Source of the DNA: Elusimicrobiota bacterium
GTDB lineage: Bacteria; Elusimicrobiota; Elusimicrobia; JACQPE01
NCBI GenBank assembly: GCA_016180815.1
Contig: JACPAN010000011.1
Span: 78,392-142,391, forward strand
Direction: 5' to 3'
Length of the DNA: 64,000 nt
Below are positions 52,935 through 61,693 of the stretch, one piece after another. The translations under genes and the position numbers were made by a program. Below the pieces are notes generated by a model. The model made no database searches. It worked only from the letters and a program-made list of their open reading frames with translations, and had not been told where the DNA came from. Within the stretch, counting starts at the first letter, position 1. Each line of letters opens with the position of its first letter.

Positions 52935-53173
52935 GGTTGCTTATAGAAGGCGAAACGCCTTCTATAAAGGCCCAGATGACAGCGTACGCCTATGCGCGCG
53001 CGTACGAGAACTCCCCAAATTTTGAGCCTAACTATCCTTGACTTGGGCCAAAATTGGGGATAAAAGCTCACTAGAGGGGCAAAAATGCAAGAAATAATTA
53101 GTTTAATTTGTTTTTTGAGCCAAATAGACAGTAAACAGCATGATTCAGCTTCAGGAATTTTTAGGAGGACCAA
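52935..53173. promoter_or_regulatory. 239-bp intergenic region with several inverted repeats
   Basis: This is the largest gap of the window. A 12-bp hairpin lies at 52941-52967 (arms TTATAGAAGGCG and CGCCTTCTATAA, loop AAA). The gene end upstream carries another CGCCTTC (52923-52929) that can pair with the same GAAGGCG, giving two mutually exclusive stems. CGTACGC (52983-52989) pairs with GCGTACG (53000-53006). CCCCAAATTTT (53013-53023) and AAAATTGGGG (53050-53059) form a dyad with one bulge. The gap ends in an AGGAGG ribosome site (53163-53168). The promoter of the surface cluster should lie here. Confidence 0.5.
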
Positions 53174-53809
53174 GTGACGGATAATTACGTTCGCATCAGT
53201 GACCTTGCCAAGAAGGCTTCCGTGCTAAGTTCAACAATCAGGCACTATACCGATATCGGATTGCTGCAAGTCGCCATGGAAACGGACGGCGGCCATCGTC
53301 TTTACGATGTTGAAAGTTCAATGCGGCGGCTGGGTTTTATCCACTCCCTCTCTAAACGCGGCCGCAGCCTTGATGAAATCAAAGCGGAAATGGGGCGGCG
53401 CCAGAACCATTTGGTCGTGCTCTTGGTTGACGATGAACCTGAGGTCGTTGACTTTGTGCGTTCGGCCTTTGAGCTCTATTCAAACAAGCCCTCCGGCAAC
53501 GGCAAAAAAATGCCGGCCGTTGATTTAAGCGTTGTTTCGGACGGTTTCACGGCGGGCAAAAAAACGAGCGAAATTTTACCCGATTTGGTGATTCTTGATT
53601 TGATGCTTCCTGGAATCAATGGGTTTAAAATCTGCCGGGCGATTCGCGAAGACGCGGAACTTGCCGGCGTCAAAATTTTGGCGATCACCGGCTATGACAC
53701 GGAAGAAAACCGGCGCGCGATCATGGCCGCCGGCGCCAACGGCTACCTGGCCAAACCGTTCGGGGTCCAGGAGCTGATTAAGAAACTTGAGGAGATGGGA
53801 ATCTGGTGA
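53174..53809 (+). CDS. MerR-type HTH fused to a response-regulator receiver domain
   Basis: A 211-residue regulator with two parts in unusual order. Residues 5-75 form a MerR-like winged helix (VRISDLAKKASVLSSTIRHYTDIGLLQ...GGHRLYD), which binds DNA. Residues 80-211 form a receiver domain: acidic pair Asp86-Asp87 in LLVDDEPE, phospho-acceptor Asp142 in VILDLMLPG, Thr172, and Lys194 in LAKPFG. It lacks the long MerR dimerisation helix. Phosphorylation would presumably change DNA binding at a MerR-type operator. GTG 53174 follows AGGAGG. The stop overlaps the next start (GTGA), coupling the regulator to secreted proteins it probably controls. No sensor kinase is adjacent. Confidence 0.88.
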   Translation: MTDNYVRISDLAKKASVLSSTIRHYTDIGLLQVAMETDGGHRLYDVESSMRRLGFIHSLSKRGRSLDEIKAEMGRRQNHLVVLLVDDEPEVVDFVRSAFELYSNKPSGNGKKMPAVDLSVVSDGFTAGKKTSEILPDLVILDLMLPGINGFKICRAIREDAELAGVKILAITGYDTEENRRAIMAAGANGYLAKPFGVQELIKKLEEMGIW

Positions 53810-54873
53810 ATCATCGGGTCGCGCCTCGCGAGCTGAGAATTTGGTTGAGGCGATTGCTGTTGGGCATCGCCTTGGCTTTTGGTTCTGGGCCGGCGAACCG
53901 CGACTTGTCCGCGATGGAGCTCTCCGGCGGCGTGTTCCGGGAGAAACGGGGCTACTATTCTTCGGTCGGCTCCACCCGGCCCGCCGCCGGAGCGTTCCGC
54001 AGCACGGGATTCACTTCCTACGCCTCACGCTTCGCGCAAAGTTCTTCCGGCTTCAATCATCAAAGCGGCTTGATCCCCACATACGAGTATCCCCGCCGCG
54101 TGCCGGATATGACGGCTGCGACCGGCGCTTTTCCCGGGGAAGCCAATCTTCAATTCCCGGCCCCGGGCGCTTCCGGCAATGAATTTACGGCCAAGAATTA
54201 TGACATCCGTTACTCAACGGAAATGCCGGTCAACAATGAAACAGCCTGGCAGCAGGCCGTAGCGTCGACCCAGGCTTGGAACCCTCAGGCGCCGAATAAT
54301 ACGGAAACGCTGACCCTTGGAGGTTTACTGGAGGGGGTCACGTATTATTTTGCGGTGCGGGCCAAGGATCACAACGGCAATCGGGCTGAAGTTTCCAATT
54401 CGCCTTCCGCCGCTTCCCAGGTGGCGGGCGTGGCGATTTCGATTTCCGGCGCGGATTATGATTTCGGGACGTTCACTCAAGTCACCTCGAGCGTGGCCGC
54501 CGCTTCTCCGCTTGTGCTCAATACCGGCAACGCCGCCGCTAAATATAGCTTGCACATCACTACCTCGACTGCGGGCACGCCTTGGACCGTGGCCGCTTCA
54601 CCGGGCGCGGATGTGCTTGCGGTTCAGGCAGCCTTCCACCCCACGCGGCCCGCGGACGGCGATTACGGATTTGAAGACGCGATTTTGATGACGCCCCAGT
54701 GGTCGCAGACGACGGCGGACGGCGGGCGCTACACAATCGACGGCAGCCAGACCGGCGTCAACGTCGCCACGGGCACGGTGCGCAATGTCTGGATGCGCTT
54801 GCTGACGCCCCTGTCGACCTCGACTACGGATCAGCAGGATTTAACGGTCACGGTAACGGCGGAGAGACAATGA
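53806..54873 (+). CDS. Secreted protein with fibronectin-III-like domain
   Basis: A 355-residue protein with a twin-basic signal sequence (RLLLGIALAFGSGPA near residue 17). Residues about 95-205 form a fibronectin-III-like module (EFTAKNYDIRYSTEMPV...EGVTYYFAVRAKDHNGNRAEVSN). The C-terminal 150 residues are beta-rich (ISISGADYDFGTFTQVTSSVAAASPLVLNTGNA) and share the YDFG...ASSPLVV/L..N style with the small secreted protein at 55787. GTG 53806 overlaps the regulator stop; the end overlaps the next ATG. It is probably on the cell surface. Confidence 0.75.
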   Translation: MNHRVAPRELRIWLRRLLLGIALAFGSGPANRDLSAMELSGGVFREKRGYYSSVGSTRPAAGAFRSTGFTSYASRFAQSSSGFNHQSGLIPTYEYPRRVPDMTAATGAFPGEANLQFPAPGASGNEFTAKNYDIRYSTEMPVNNETAWQQAVASTQAWNPQAPNNTETLTLGGLLEGVTYYFAVRAKDHNGNRAEVSNSPSAASQVAGVAISISGADYDFGTFTQVTSSVAAASPLVLNTGNAAAKYSLHITTSTAGTPWTVAASPGADVLAVQAAFHPTRPADGDYGFEDAILMTPQWSQTTADGGRYTIDGSQTGVNVATGTVRNVWMRLLTPLSTSTTDQQDLTVTVTAERQ

Positions 54874-55757
54874 AATTAAAAATATTGTTGATGTTGTTTT
54901 TATCCGGCATGCCCGGGATTTTACGGGCGGCGGGATTGGCTTCCCGTTTTTCCGAGGTCACGATCGATGATGTTCAGCCCGGCGTCGCCTACGGCATTCT
55001 TGAAGCGGCCGGTTTGCCGTTGTCCGTGCAAAATAAAAGCGAGTCGGCGGTGTTGATCCGCGTTGATGTGCAAAAGCCGGAAGCCGCCAGGGACGGCTTT
55101 GAGCCGATTCCGGATATCGGCTGGGTGAAGCTCGAGAAAAGCGAATTCAAAATCAAGGCCGGGCGGGAAGGGGCGACGGACATCGTGATCGCTATCCCGG
55201 ACGACAATCGTTTGTTGGGCAAAAAGTTTCAGGTTAATTTTTGGTCCAGAAGCGTTGGCCCGGGCCTGCAATTGGGCCTCTTGTCCTCTCTGCGATTGAG
55301 CGTGGCCGCGAAACGCTTATCAACCGAAGACTTGGCGCGGCATGTGCAGGGAATCAAGAACAGAAGCCTCTGGGCCGTTGAGTTTTGGCCGCCTAAGGTC
55401 ATTTTAGCCGACGTTGCGGCCGGACGCGCCTATGACGCGCAAAAAGACGGGCATGCTATTTTCCGCTTGGTCAACACCAGCGAACGTAAACAAAGACTGG
55501 CGCTGACTGTCCGCAGTTTCGAACAAGCCGGAGTCGGGTTGCCTTCGGGCTACGAGGATTGCCCCGATCCTTCCTGGGTGAGCGCGTCGCAGCGCATCAA
55601 AATCAGATCCAAAAAAGAAAAGCGCGTCCATGTCGCTTTGGCTCTGCCCGATGAATCCAGGGGCCGCCGCTTCGCCTGCGTGCTGGAGGCGGTGATCGAC
55701 GGGGCCCCGGTCGATTGGCGGCCGGCTACTCAAATTTTCGTGGAGACGGTTAAATGA
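54870..55757 (+). CDS. Secreted protein with two Ig-like repeats
   Basis: A 295-residue secreted protein starting at ATG 54870 (overlaps the previous stop). The signal peptide ends near LRAAG. Two homologous halves follow: residues about 32-145 (VQPGVAYGILEAAGLPLSVQ, DIGWVKLEKSEFKIKAGREG) and 180-285 (VAAGRAYDAQKDGHAIFRLV, DPSWVSASQRIKIRSKKEKR). Each reads like an Ig/DUF916-type beta domain that contains a conserved Trp-Val and ends in an extended strand. The internal duplication is clear at protein level. Function unknown; context suggests a component of a surface assembly. Confidence 0.72.
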   Translation: MKLKILLMLFLSGMPGILRAAGLASRFSEVTIDDVQPGVAYGILEAAGLPLSVQNKSESAVLIRVDVQKPEAARDGFEPIPDIGWVKLEKSEFKIKAGREGATDIVIAIPDDNRLLGKKFQVNFWSRSVGPGLQLGLLSSLRLSVAAKRLSTEDLARHVQGIKNRSLWAVEFWPPKVILADVAAGRAYDAQKDGHAIFRLVNTSERKQRLALTVRSFEQAGVGLPSGYEDCPDPSWVSASQRIKIRSKKEKRVHVALALPDESRGRRFACVLEAVIDGAPVDWRPATQIFVETVK

Positions 55758-55786
55758 GCACAAGAAATTGCGAGGTGATCAGTAAA

Positions 55787-56368
55787 ATGAAAAAAGGCGT
55801 TATCGTTTTCGCGTCATTCGCCTTTTTAATCGCCCATAGCCCGGCGCTTGAAGCCGCGTCGAAAAATATCGCCATTCACGTGCGCGTGGCCCCGGCGATC
55901 TCTTTGGCCGTTCCCACGACCTATTACGATTTCGGAGATATGGCCGTTTCTTCAACGGCCGTCGCCATCTCCAGCCTGGCCGTGGTCAATGATTCGAGCG
56001 GGCGCACGCAGGACTATCGCATCAATGTTTCAACGTACAGCACGGGACCCAGCAGCCAGGTCAATTGGCTTTTAGGCAGCCTGCCGGCTCCGGATTTTTT
56101 CCAGTTGTGCTGGCAAGTGACCTTAGACGGCGCCGTTCGCCCGCCCGCGGACACGTCCGGCAACTGCACGACCAACGGCTGGATCATTTTTGATACCGAT
56201 GCCGGCACCAGCCAACCGGCCAGCGCGCCGGGCGGTTTAGCCGACGGAGTAATCAGCAACGCCATTCGAAATCTTTGGTTTCAGATTCGCACGCCGACGT
56301 CGACGTCTTACGATGAATATCAAACAATGTCGATCACAGTCACAGCAGCGGCAGCCAATTCATTCTAA
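55787..56368 (+). CDS. Small secreted beta-rich protein
   Basis: A 193-residue secreted protein. ATG 55787 has GAGGTGA eight bases upstream; ATG 55754 overlaps the previous stop but lacks a ribosome site. The signal peptide ends HSPALEAAS. The mature part begins KNIAIHVRVAPAISLAVPTTYYDFGDMAV, similar in style to the start of the big fibronectin protein (KSIEIHVRTPRPAPI) and to the last domain of the protein at 53806. It ends in strands ITVTAA. It may be a pilin-like or matrix subunit; this is a guess. Confidence 0.65.
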   Translation: MKKGVIVFASFAFLIAHSPALEAASKNIAIHVRVAPAISLAVPTTYYDFGDMAVSSTAVAISSLAVVNDSSGRTQDYRINVSTYSTGPSSQVNWLLGSLPAPDFFQLCWQVTLDGAVRPPADTSGNCTTNGWIIFDTDAGTSQPASAPGGLADGVISNAIRNLWFQIRTPTSTSYDEYQTMSITVTAAAANSF

Positions 56369-56394
56369 AAGTTTGCCTGGAGGGGAACTTTAAA

Positions 56395-59300
56395 ATGATT
56401 TGGTTGGCGAAGCTTTGTGTTTTTTTAATCAGAAACATGAAGTACGCTGCTTACTTTAGATTTAAATTGCCTGCTGGGGTCCCGTCTCTTGACGGGCCAG
56501 CGTCCTCCGGAGCTCTGCGAAAGAGGGCTTCTATTATACGCGCGCGCGTATGCGCTCAAAGCATTGGTTTAGTTTTGGCTTTATCAGCCGTTGTCATCGG
56601 TTCGCGAGCGGTTGCTCTGGCTGCGACAAAAAGTATCGAGATTCATGTGCGCACCCCGCGTCCTGCTCCGATCACCGATCTTGTGGCCACGACTTCCGAT
56701 GTGCTTGACGGCGCGATTCTTTTGCGTTGGACCGCGTCCGGCCATTCCGGCAACGCGGGCCAGGCCGTGCGTTATCAAATCGTTTGCTCCACCACCGCCA
56801 ACATTGAAAACGATGCGGATTGGCTGAGAACCGATGTTTCGAGCGCGCCCTCCAGCGCTTGTTTTTCGAGCCCGTTGCCGTTGCCCGCTCCGGCCGGGGC
56901 ATCCGAGGTGTTCTTGACGACCGGCCTCAATCAGTTCGGCGCCACTTACTACTTCGCCATCCGCGCGGTTAACTCGGTCAATCGCGCCGGCGTTTGGTTG
57001 AGAACCGGGGGCGTCAATCAAAACAATTTTGCCAAAGCCAGCGACATTCCTCCCCTGCCGCCGACTAACGTGCGCATGAATTCGTTCATTTTCCACCACG
57101 CAGCCCAAGTGATCTGGGATGTGTCTTTATCCGCTGATGCCACGAGCTACAACGTGTTCCGGACAACGGTGCCGGGCTTCACGCAATCGGTTGCCCTGGC
57201 CACCAATACGCCCACGTTGAGTTTTCTTGATTTGGGTTTGGACAACGGGGTGACTTATTACTACCGGGTCACGACCATCGACCGCGTGGGTTTCGAAAGC
57301 TTGCCTTCGGCTTCAACAAATATCTGGACTCATCCTCCGAATCCGGTCGGCCCCGGCAATTTCCAAATCGCGGAGTTGACGACTGCGAGCGTGCGCTGGT
57401 CCTGGATCGCGGGCACGGCCGTTGAAGGCGCGCAGAAACTCATCAACGCTGAAACAGGCGCTTCGATCAGCGGCGACTTATCCTTCAGCACCACGGAATA
57501 TTCGGAGACGGGATTTTTATCCGGGGTGTTCATCGCATCACGCGCCGTTGTTTCCTACAACATCACGGGAAGCTCCCGCTCCCAAGCCATCAGCGCCTGG
57601 ACGTTGCCCAATATCCCTTCGAATTTTCTTTTCGCTTTTGTCGGCACCAGCGTGACCCTCCAGTGGAACGCCAACAACAACGGCCCGTTGGTCAAGTATT
57701 TCGTGCAGCGGTCTTTTGATCAACTGAACTGGTTTACATTCCCTACGCCCATCACCACGACCACGTTTATCGATGCTTCGCTGGCCGAGGGCGCGACGGC
57801 TCATTACCGGGTTCGCGCCGAGAACGCCGTTCAAGCCACCACCGCGTTCACGGATTTCATTTCCACCGCCACGTTGAGGATTCCGCCGGCGGCGATCACG
57901 GATTTGGCGGCGACGCCCGGGCAGGCGGAAGGACAAATCGAACTTCGTTGGACCGCGACCGGCGACGACGGCTTCGGCGGGAATCTCGTGCCGCCGTCCG
58001 AATTTCGTATCGATTGGAGCACGGCCGTGGACACGGTCTTCGTTCCCGGACCGGGCAATAAAATCATCATCACCACCTCCGCGGCCCAGGGGTCGCTCCA
58101 TGGCCGGATGATTCCTAATCTGATTCCCGGGGCGACGTATTATTTCGGCGTTTTTACCAGGGACAACGACGGCAATTTTTCCGGGGTTTCCAATATCGTC
58201 TATGCCTGGGCGCAGTGGGACGTGACCCCGCCGGCGGCGATTACCAACCTGGCCGTCACTCTGACGCAAGACGCCACCGCTCAGATGACCTGGACAAGCC
58301 CTGGCGACGACGGCTTTAGCGGAATTTTAGAGGGCCGTTTTGAAGTCGGGTACGCGACCACGCTTTCATCGGCATCTCCGTTCACCAGTGTCGCCAATTT
58401 TGAAAGCAGCGCATTTAAAATCGTCATCCCGACCGTAACCACCCCTTTTGTTCAACACGGCATTGTGATCCAGAATTTGGCTTCGGAGCGCTACATTCAC
58501 TTTGCCGTGCGTTCGTTCGATGAACGGGGCAACGGCTCCCCTCTCTCCAATTTGGTCACTAAATTTTTGGACAACACGCCGCCGCCCGATGTGGAGAATT
58601 TCATCGTGGTTTCGGATACGGTGACGGACAAGCTCAATCATCTTACCTGGACCGTTCCCCTGTCATCGGACGCCGCGCATTTGGTTTTGATTCGAAGCAT
58701 CGGCGTGCCGCCGGATAGAGCCTTGATTACCAAGGGTCAACCGCTGCCGATGGGTTTTAAGCTGCCGGATCAAAGCGTCGTGTTGAGCACGATGACGCCC
58801 ATTTTAGGCGGGGCTATGAGCCATAACGATTTTGTGCCTGGAATCGACCTGCTCTATTCCACGTTCTATTACATGATCATCGCGATCGACAATACCGGCA
58901 ATATTTCGCCGGGCCGTTTAGGCGCTACGCGCTTGAGAGAAAACACGGCGCCTAAAGAACCGGTCGCTCTTCTGGCCGAGATCATTCAAGAAAAAAAGCG
59001 GATGGCGTTGACTTGGCTTCCGCCGCGTTACACCGTAGACGGCGCCACAATCACGGCGCCCTACGCTCCGATGCCGCATGAAATCGAGAAGTACGAGATT
59101 TATTCCTCCAGCGCCGTCAGCGGACCCTGGGGTCTGCTCTATCAGATCGCGGCCGATACTTTTTCCCATGAGATGAGCGCGGACGCGCTTGTTTTTTATC
59201 AGATGCGCGCCGTGGATGCTTTCGGCAACCGTTCCAATGAAAGCTTGATCGTCGACAGTCTGGGGCGCCTCTATGCCCTGGCGGACGATAAAGCCTCTTA

Positions 59301-60057
59301 TGTGATGCTGCCGGAGCATATGGCCCGCTTTATCAGGCCGCAGTCGAATCCCTACGGTGTTCCGTTGACGATCAGGTCTCGTGAGCTTCCTGAAGAGGAA
59401 ACCAGCATTACGTATACGGCCATGAATTACTGGGCCGAACATGCGGAAACGGGCCGCATTCTTGAAAACGTGGCGTTCCCTGAACCTGTGGCTAAGGTAG
59501 TGCTGCGTTACGGCTCGGGCGTCAAGGGGGATGTGACGTTCAACTCCTTCAAGGCGTCGGGTTTGCAATCGCAAGGCGGCCAGCCTCTGGTTTCCGAAGA
59601 CCCGGTACCCCTTGATCAGGCGGATCGGTTCTTGGGTCTTTACTGGGACAACGGACTGGAGCGCGTTAAAGTTTACGGCGAAGTCGATAAAGAAAAACGA
59701 ACCGTGTCCGCCGAAGTGGTCAATCTGGGCAAGTATTACGTGCAAAAGCTTTATCGGGAGCTGGGATTTGATTTCGATATTTCCCAGGTCGAGCCTAAAA
59801 TCATCACCCCTAATAACGACGGATTAAACGACGTGGTTATTTTCAGGTATTCAAATCCCAAAGACGTGCGCGTCACGGGAAAAATTTTCGACTTGACGGG
59901 CGGTTATGTCGCGGACTTGATTCAAGGTCCGACCGCTGATTCCAAGAAATGGGACGGCCGGGATTCCCGCGGGCAGGCGGTTCCCGGCGGCGTTTATGTT
60001 TTTCAACTCGAAGCCGAGGGGCAAATTTTTAACGGAACGATTGTAGTGGCGCGATGA
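56395..60057 (+). CDS. Large secreted protein: eight fibronectin-III-like modules and a CHU_C/FlgD-like C-terminus
   Basis: A 1220-residue surface protein. The ATG at 56395 has TGGAGGG upstream. The hydrophobic signal segment lies unusually late (about residues 55-78, IGLVLALSAVVIGSRAVALA), after a 54-residue basic leader. Eight fibronectin-type modules follow, opening with phrases such as APITDLVATT, PPAAITDLAATP and PPAAITNLAVTL. The final 90 residues (IITPNNDGLNDVVIFRYSNPK...KWDGRDSRGQAVPGGVYVFQLEAEG) resemble the CHU_C/FlgD-like domains used as C-terminal secretion signals of type IX substrates. The next gene is a PorV-like barrel, the kind of partner that recognises such signals. No other type IX component is visible here. 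Confidence 0.82.
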   Translation: MIWLAKLCVFLIRNMKYAAYFRFKLPAGVPSLDGPASSGALRKRASIIRARVCAQSIGLVLALSAVVIGSRAVALAATKSIEIHVRTPRPAPITDLVATTSDVLDGAILLRWTASGHSGNAGQAVRYQIVCSTTANIENDADWLRTDVSSAPSSACFSSPLPLPAPAGASEVFLTTGLNQFGATYYFAIRAVNSVNRAGVWLRTGGVNQNNFAKASDIPPLPPTNVRMNSFIFHHAAQVIWDVSLSADATSYNVFRTTVPGFTQSVALATNTPTLSFLDLGLDNGVTYYYRVTTIDRVGFESLPSASTNIWTHPPNPVGPGNFQIAELTTASVRWSWIAGTAVEGAQKLINAETGASISGDLSFSTTEYSETGFLSGVFIASRAVVSYNITGSSRSQAISAWTLPNIPSNFLFAFVGTSVTLQWNANNNGPLVKYFVQRSFDQLNWFTFPTPITTTTFIDASLAEGATAHYRVRAENAVQATTAFTDFISTATLRIPPAAITDLAATPGQAEGQIELRWTATGDDGFGGNLVPPSEFRIDWSTAVDTVFVPGPGNKIIITTSAAQGSLHGRMIPNLIPGATYYFGVFTRDNDGNFSGVSNIVYAWAQWDVTPPAAITNLAVTLTQDATAQMTWTSPGDDGFSGILEGRFEVGYATTLSSASPFTSVANFESSAFKIVIPTVTTPFVQHGIVIQNLASERYIHFAVRSFDERGNGSPLSNLVTKFLDNTPPPDVENFIVVSDTVTDKLNHLTWTVPLSSDAAHLVLIRSIGVPPDRALITKGQPLPMGFKLPDQSVVLSTMTPILGGAMSHNDFVPGIDLLYSTFYYMIIAIDNTGNISPGRLGATRLRENTAPKEPVALLAEIIQEKKRMALTWLPPRYTVDGATITAPYAPMPHEIEKYEIYSSSAVSGPWGLLYQIAADTFSHEMSADALVFYQMRAVDAFGNRSNESLIVDSLGRLYALADDKASYVMLPEHMARFIRPQSNPYGVPLTIRSRELPEEETSITYTAMNYWAEHAETGRILENVAFPEPVAKVVLRYGSGVKGDVTFNSFKASGLQSQGGQPLVSEDPVPLDQADRFLGLYWDNGLERVKVYGEVDKEKRTVSAEVVNLGKYYVQKLYRELGFDFDISQVEPKIITPNNDGLNDVVIFRYSNPKDVRVTGKIFDLTGGYVADLIQGPTADSKKWDGRDSRGQAVPGGVYVFQLEAEGQIFNGTIVVAR

Positions 60058-61646
60058 AAAAAGTCAGAAGCGCGTTCATCGTCTTTTTAACTGCAACAGG
60101 CAGTATGCAGCTTACTTCACTTCATGCCGCCTCATTGCAAAGCAGCGGACATGGCGCGCGGCAAATCGGACTCGGCGAAGCCGTGACCGCCGGCGCGGCT
60201 CAAGGAGCTTACGGCATTTACTACAACCCTGCGCAATTGGCCTTAGCCGCTAATCCCGAGATTTCTATGGATTACGCCAAATTGCTTTTGGGCCTGACGG
60301 ATAATTCAAATCTCGAGGAGTCCTATCTTGGGTTTATTTACCCTTGGAAGCGCGTGCGCGGACCCAATCAAGCGTTGGGTTTGGCCCGTTCTTTGTTCAG
60401 CCTGGAATCGCGCACTCAAGACCGGCTGGTGAATCTCTTCAGCGAAGAGGTTTTCTATCTTTCTTACGGCCGTTCGTTTACGACGCGCATGCTCGGCGGG
60501 CAGATGCAAGTCGGCACCACGGTCAAGCAAATCCGGCGCACGTTCGGCGATGTGCGCACGAACAACAATGCCTTGGACAATACCGGCAAAGCGACCAACC
60601 GCGCCGATCCTGTTCTTTCCGGCGGACGCGAGAAAAAAGCCATGAGCTTGGATTTAGGTTGGAATTGGCGCCATGCCTCCGGCTGGTCTCTGGGATTGAG
60701 CATGGGCGATATCAACGAGCCCAACTTGGCTCTTGATCCCAAGATCGCGGACAAGCTGCGCAGGAGTTATCGCGTGGGCACCGCGTATCAAGCGGGTCCT
60801 TATCTTGTTTTTGTCGGCAATTTGGAGCTTAAAAATCGCATCGAGAGCGTTCAGGATCAGCGCATCGCTCTGGGCGCCGAGCGTTTGATCCCCACGGCTC
60901 AGTTCGGCTCGTTCGGTTTCAGGGGTTCCCTGGGCATCGGCAATCGTTCATGGCGCACCGTGGCCGCCGGTGTCAGCTGGAAGTCCAACGCTTTGAGCGT
61001 GGATTACGGATTTCAGATGCCGTTGGGCGGCTTGGAATCAATCCAGGGCAATCATCGCATCAGCCTGACGATCCGCTTCGGCGAGGCTCCGCCCGAGGAA
61101 GAAATCATGGATCTTTATCGCAAGGAGCGCAAAGCCCGGGAGCGCCTGGAACGGGAAATCGAAACCGTGGTCGGCGATTTCGAGAAATTGTTGGCGGCCA
61201 GCGAAGCCAGGGCCCGCGATATCCCTGCGGCGCCGGTCGCGCAGGTTCCTCAGGCGCCCAAGGAGATCCCCATGATCCAGGCGCCTGCCGCGCCCGAACG
61301 CCCGAAGGTTTCCGACAGCGAATTCGCCTTGGCCTGGAAGCTTTATCAGGAACGCAAAAAATCTTTGGCGCCCAGGGCCGAGCTGGTCCGGATTTTGCGG
61401 CATATGCTCGACACCTTCGGGGATCGCCGCGAGGTCAAGCGGGAATGGGAATCCATGCAGCAGGAAATCGCCCGCGATCGAAAGGATTTCGAGCAGATTT
61501 GGGCCAATTATAAACGCTTGGCATCCATGAACGCGAGCAAGGAGATTCTGTACCGGGCGCTGCAGAGAATCGTGAAGCGTTTCGAAGGCAGCGGCGTGGA
61601 CCTTGCCGAAGTTCAACGTGAGATGGACCGGGTGAGAAGCAAATGA
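60054..61646 (+). CDS. PorV/UPF0164-like outer membrane protein with C-terminal coiled coil
   Basis: A 530-residue protein with a signal peptide (ending LHAASL). Residues about 30-345 form a beta-barrel of the PorV/PorQ/UPF0164 type: GARQIGLGEAVTAGAAQGAYGIYYNPAQLA, GFIYPWKR, and later strands ending HRISLTIRFGE. The C-terminal 170 residues form helices/coiled coil (RKERKARERLEREIETVVGDFEKLL ... EVQREMDRV), which plain PorV lacks. It overlaps the fibronectin gene (ATGA). PorV carries type IX substrates to the attachment complex in Bacteroidetes; here it could play a similar role for the gene upstream. Confidence 0.8.
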   Translation: MKKVRSAFIVFLTATGSMQLTSLHAASLQSSGHGARQIGLGEAVTAGAAQGAYGIYYNPAQLALAANPEISMDYAKLLLGLTDNSNLEESYLGFIYPWKRVRGPNQALGLARSLFSLESRTQDRLVNLFSEEVFYLSYGRSFTTRMLGGQMQVGTTVKQIRRTFGDVRTNNNALDNTGKATNRADPVLSGGREKKAMSLDLGWNWRHASGWSLGLSMGDINEPNLALDPKIADKLRRSYRVGTAYQAGPYLVFVGNLELKNRIESVQDQRIALGAERLIPTAQFGSFGFRGSLGIGNRSWRTVAAGVSWKSNALSVDYGFQMPLGGLESIQGNHRISLTIRFGEAPPEEEIMDLYRKERKARERLEREIETVVGDFEKLLAASEARARDIPAAPVAQVPQAPKEIPMIQAPAAPERPKVSDSEFALAWKLYQERKKSLAPRAELVRILRHMLDTFGDRREVKREWESMQQEIARDRKDFEQIWANYKRLASMNASKEILYRALQRIVKRFEGSGVDLAEVQREMDRVRSK

Positions 61647-61693
61647 TGAATAAAAAATTTCGAAATCAGAAATTCGTTGGGGAGGTAAAACCC

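Noticed and set aside
52835..53173. Reverse-strand frame of 112 codons covering the intergenic region
   Set aside because: It mixes the GGDEF gene end with hairpin DNA, has no ribosome site, and resembles nothing.
58918..59745. 275-codon reverse-strand frame inside the large fibronectin protein
   Set aside because: The + strand frame is continuous with clear domains; the reverse translation looks random.
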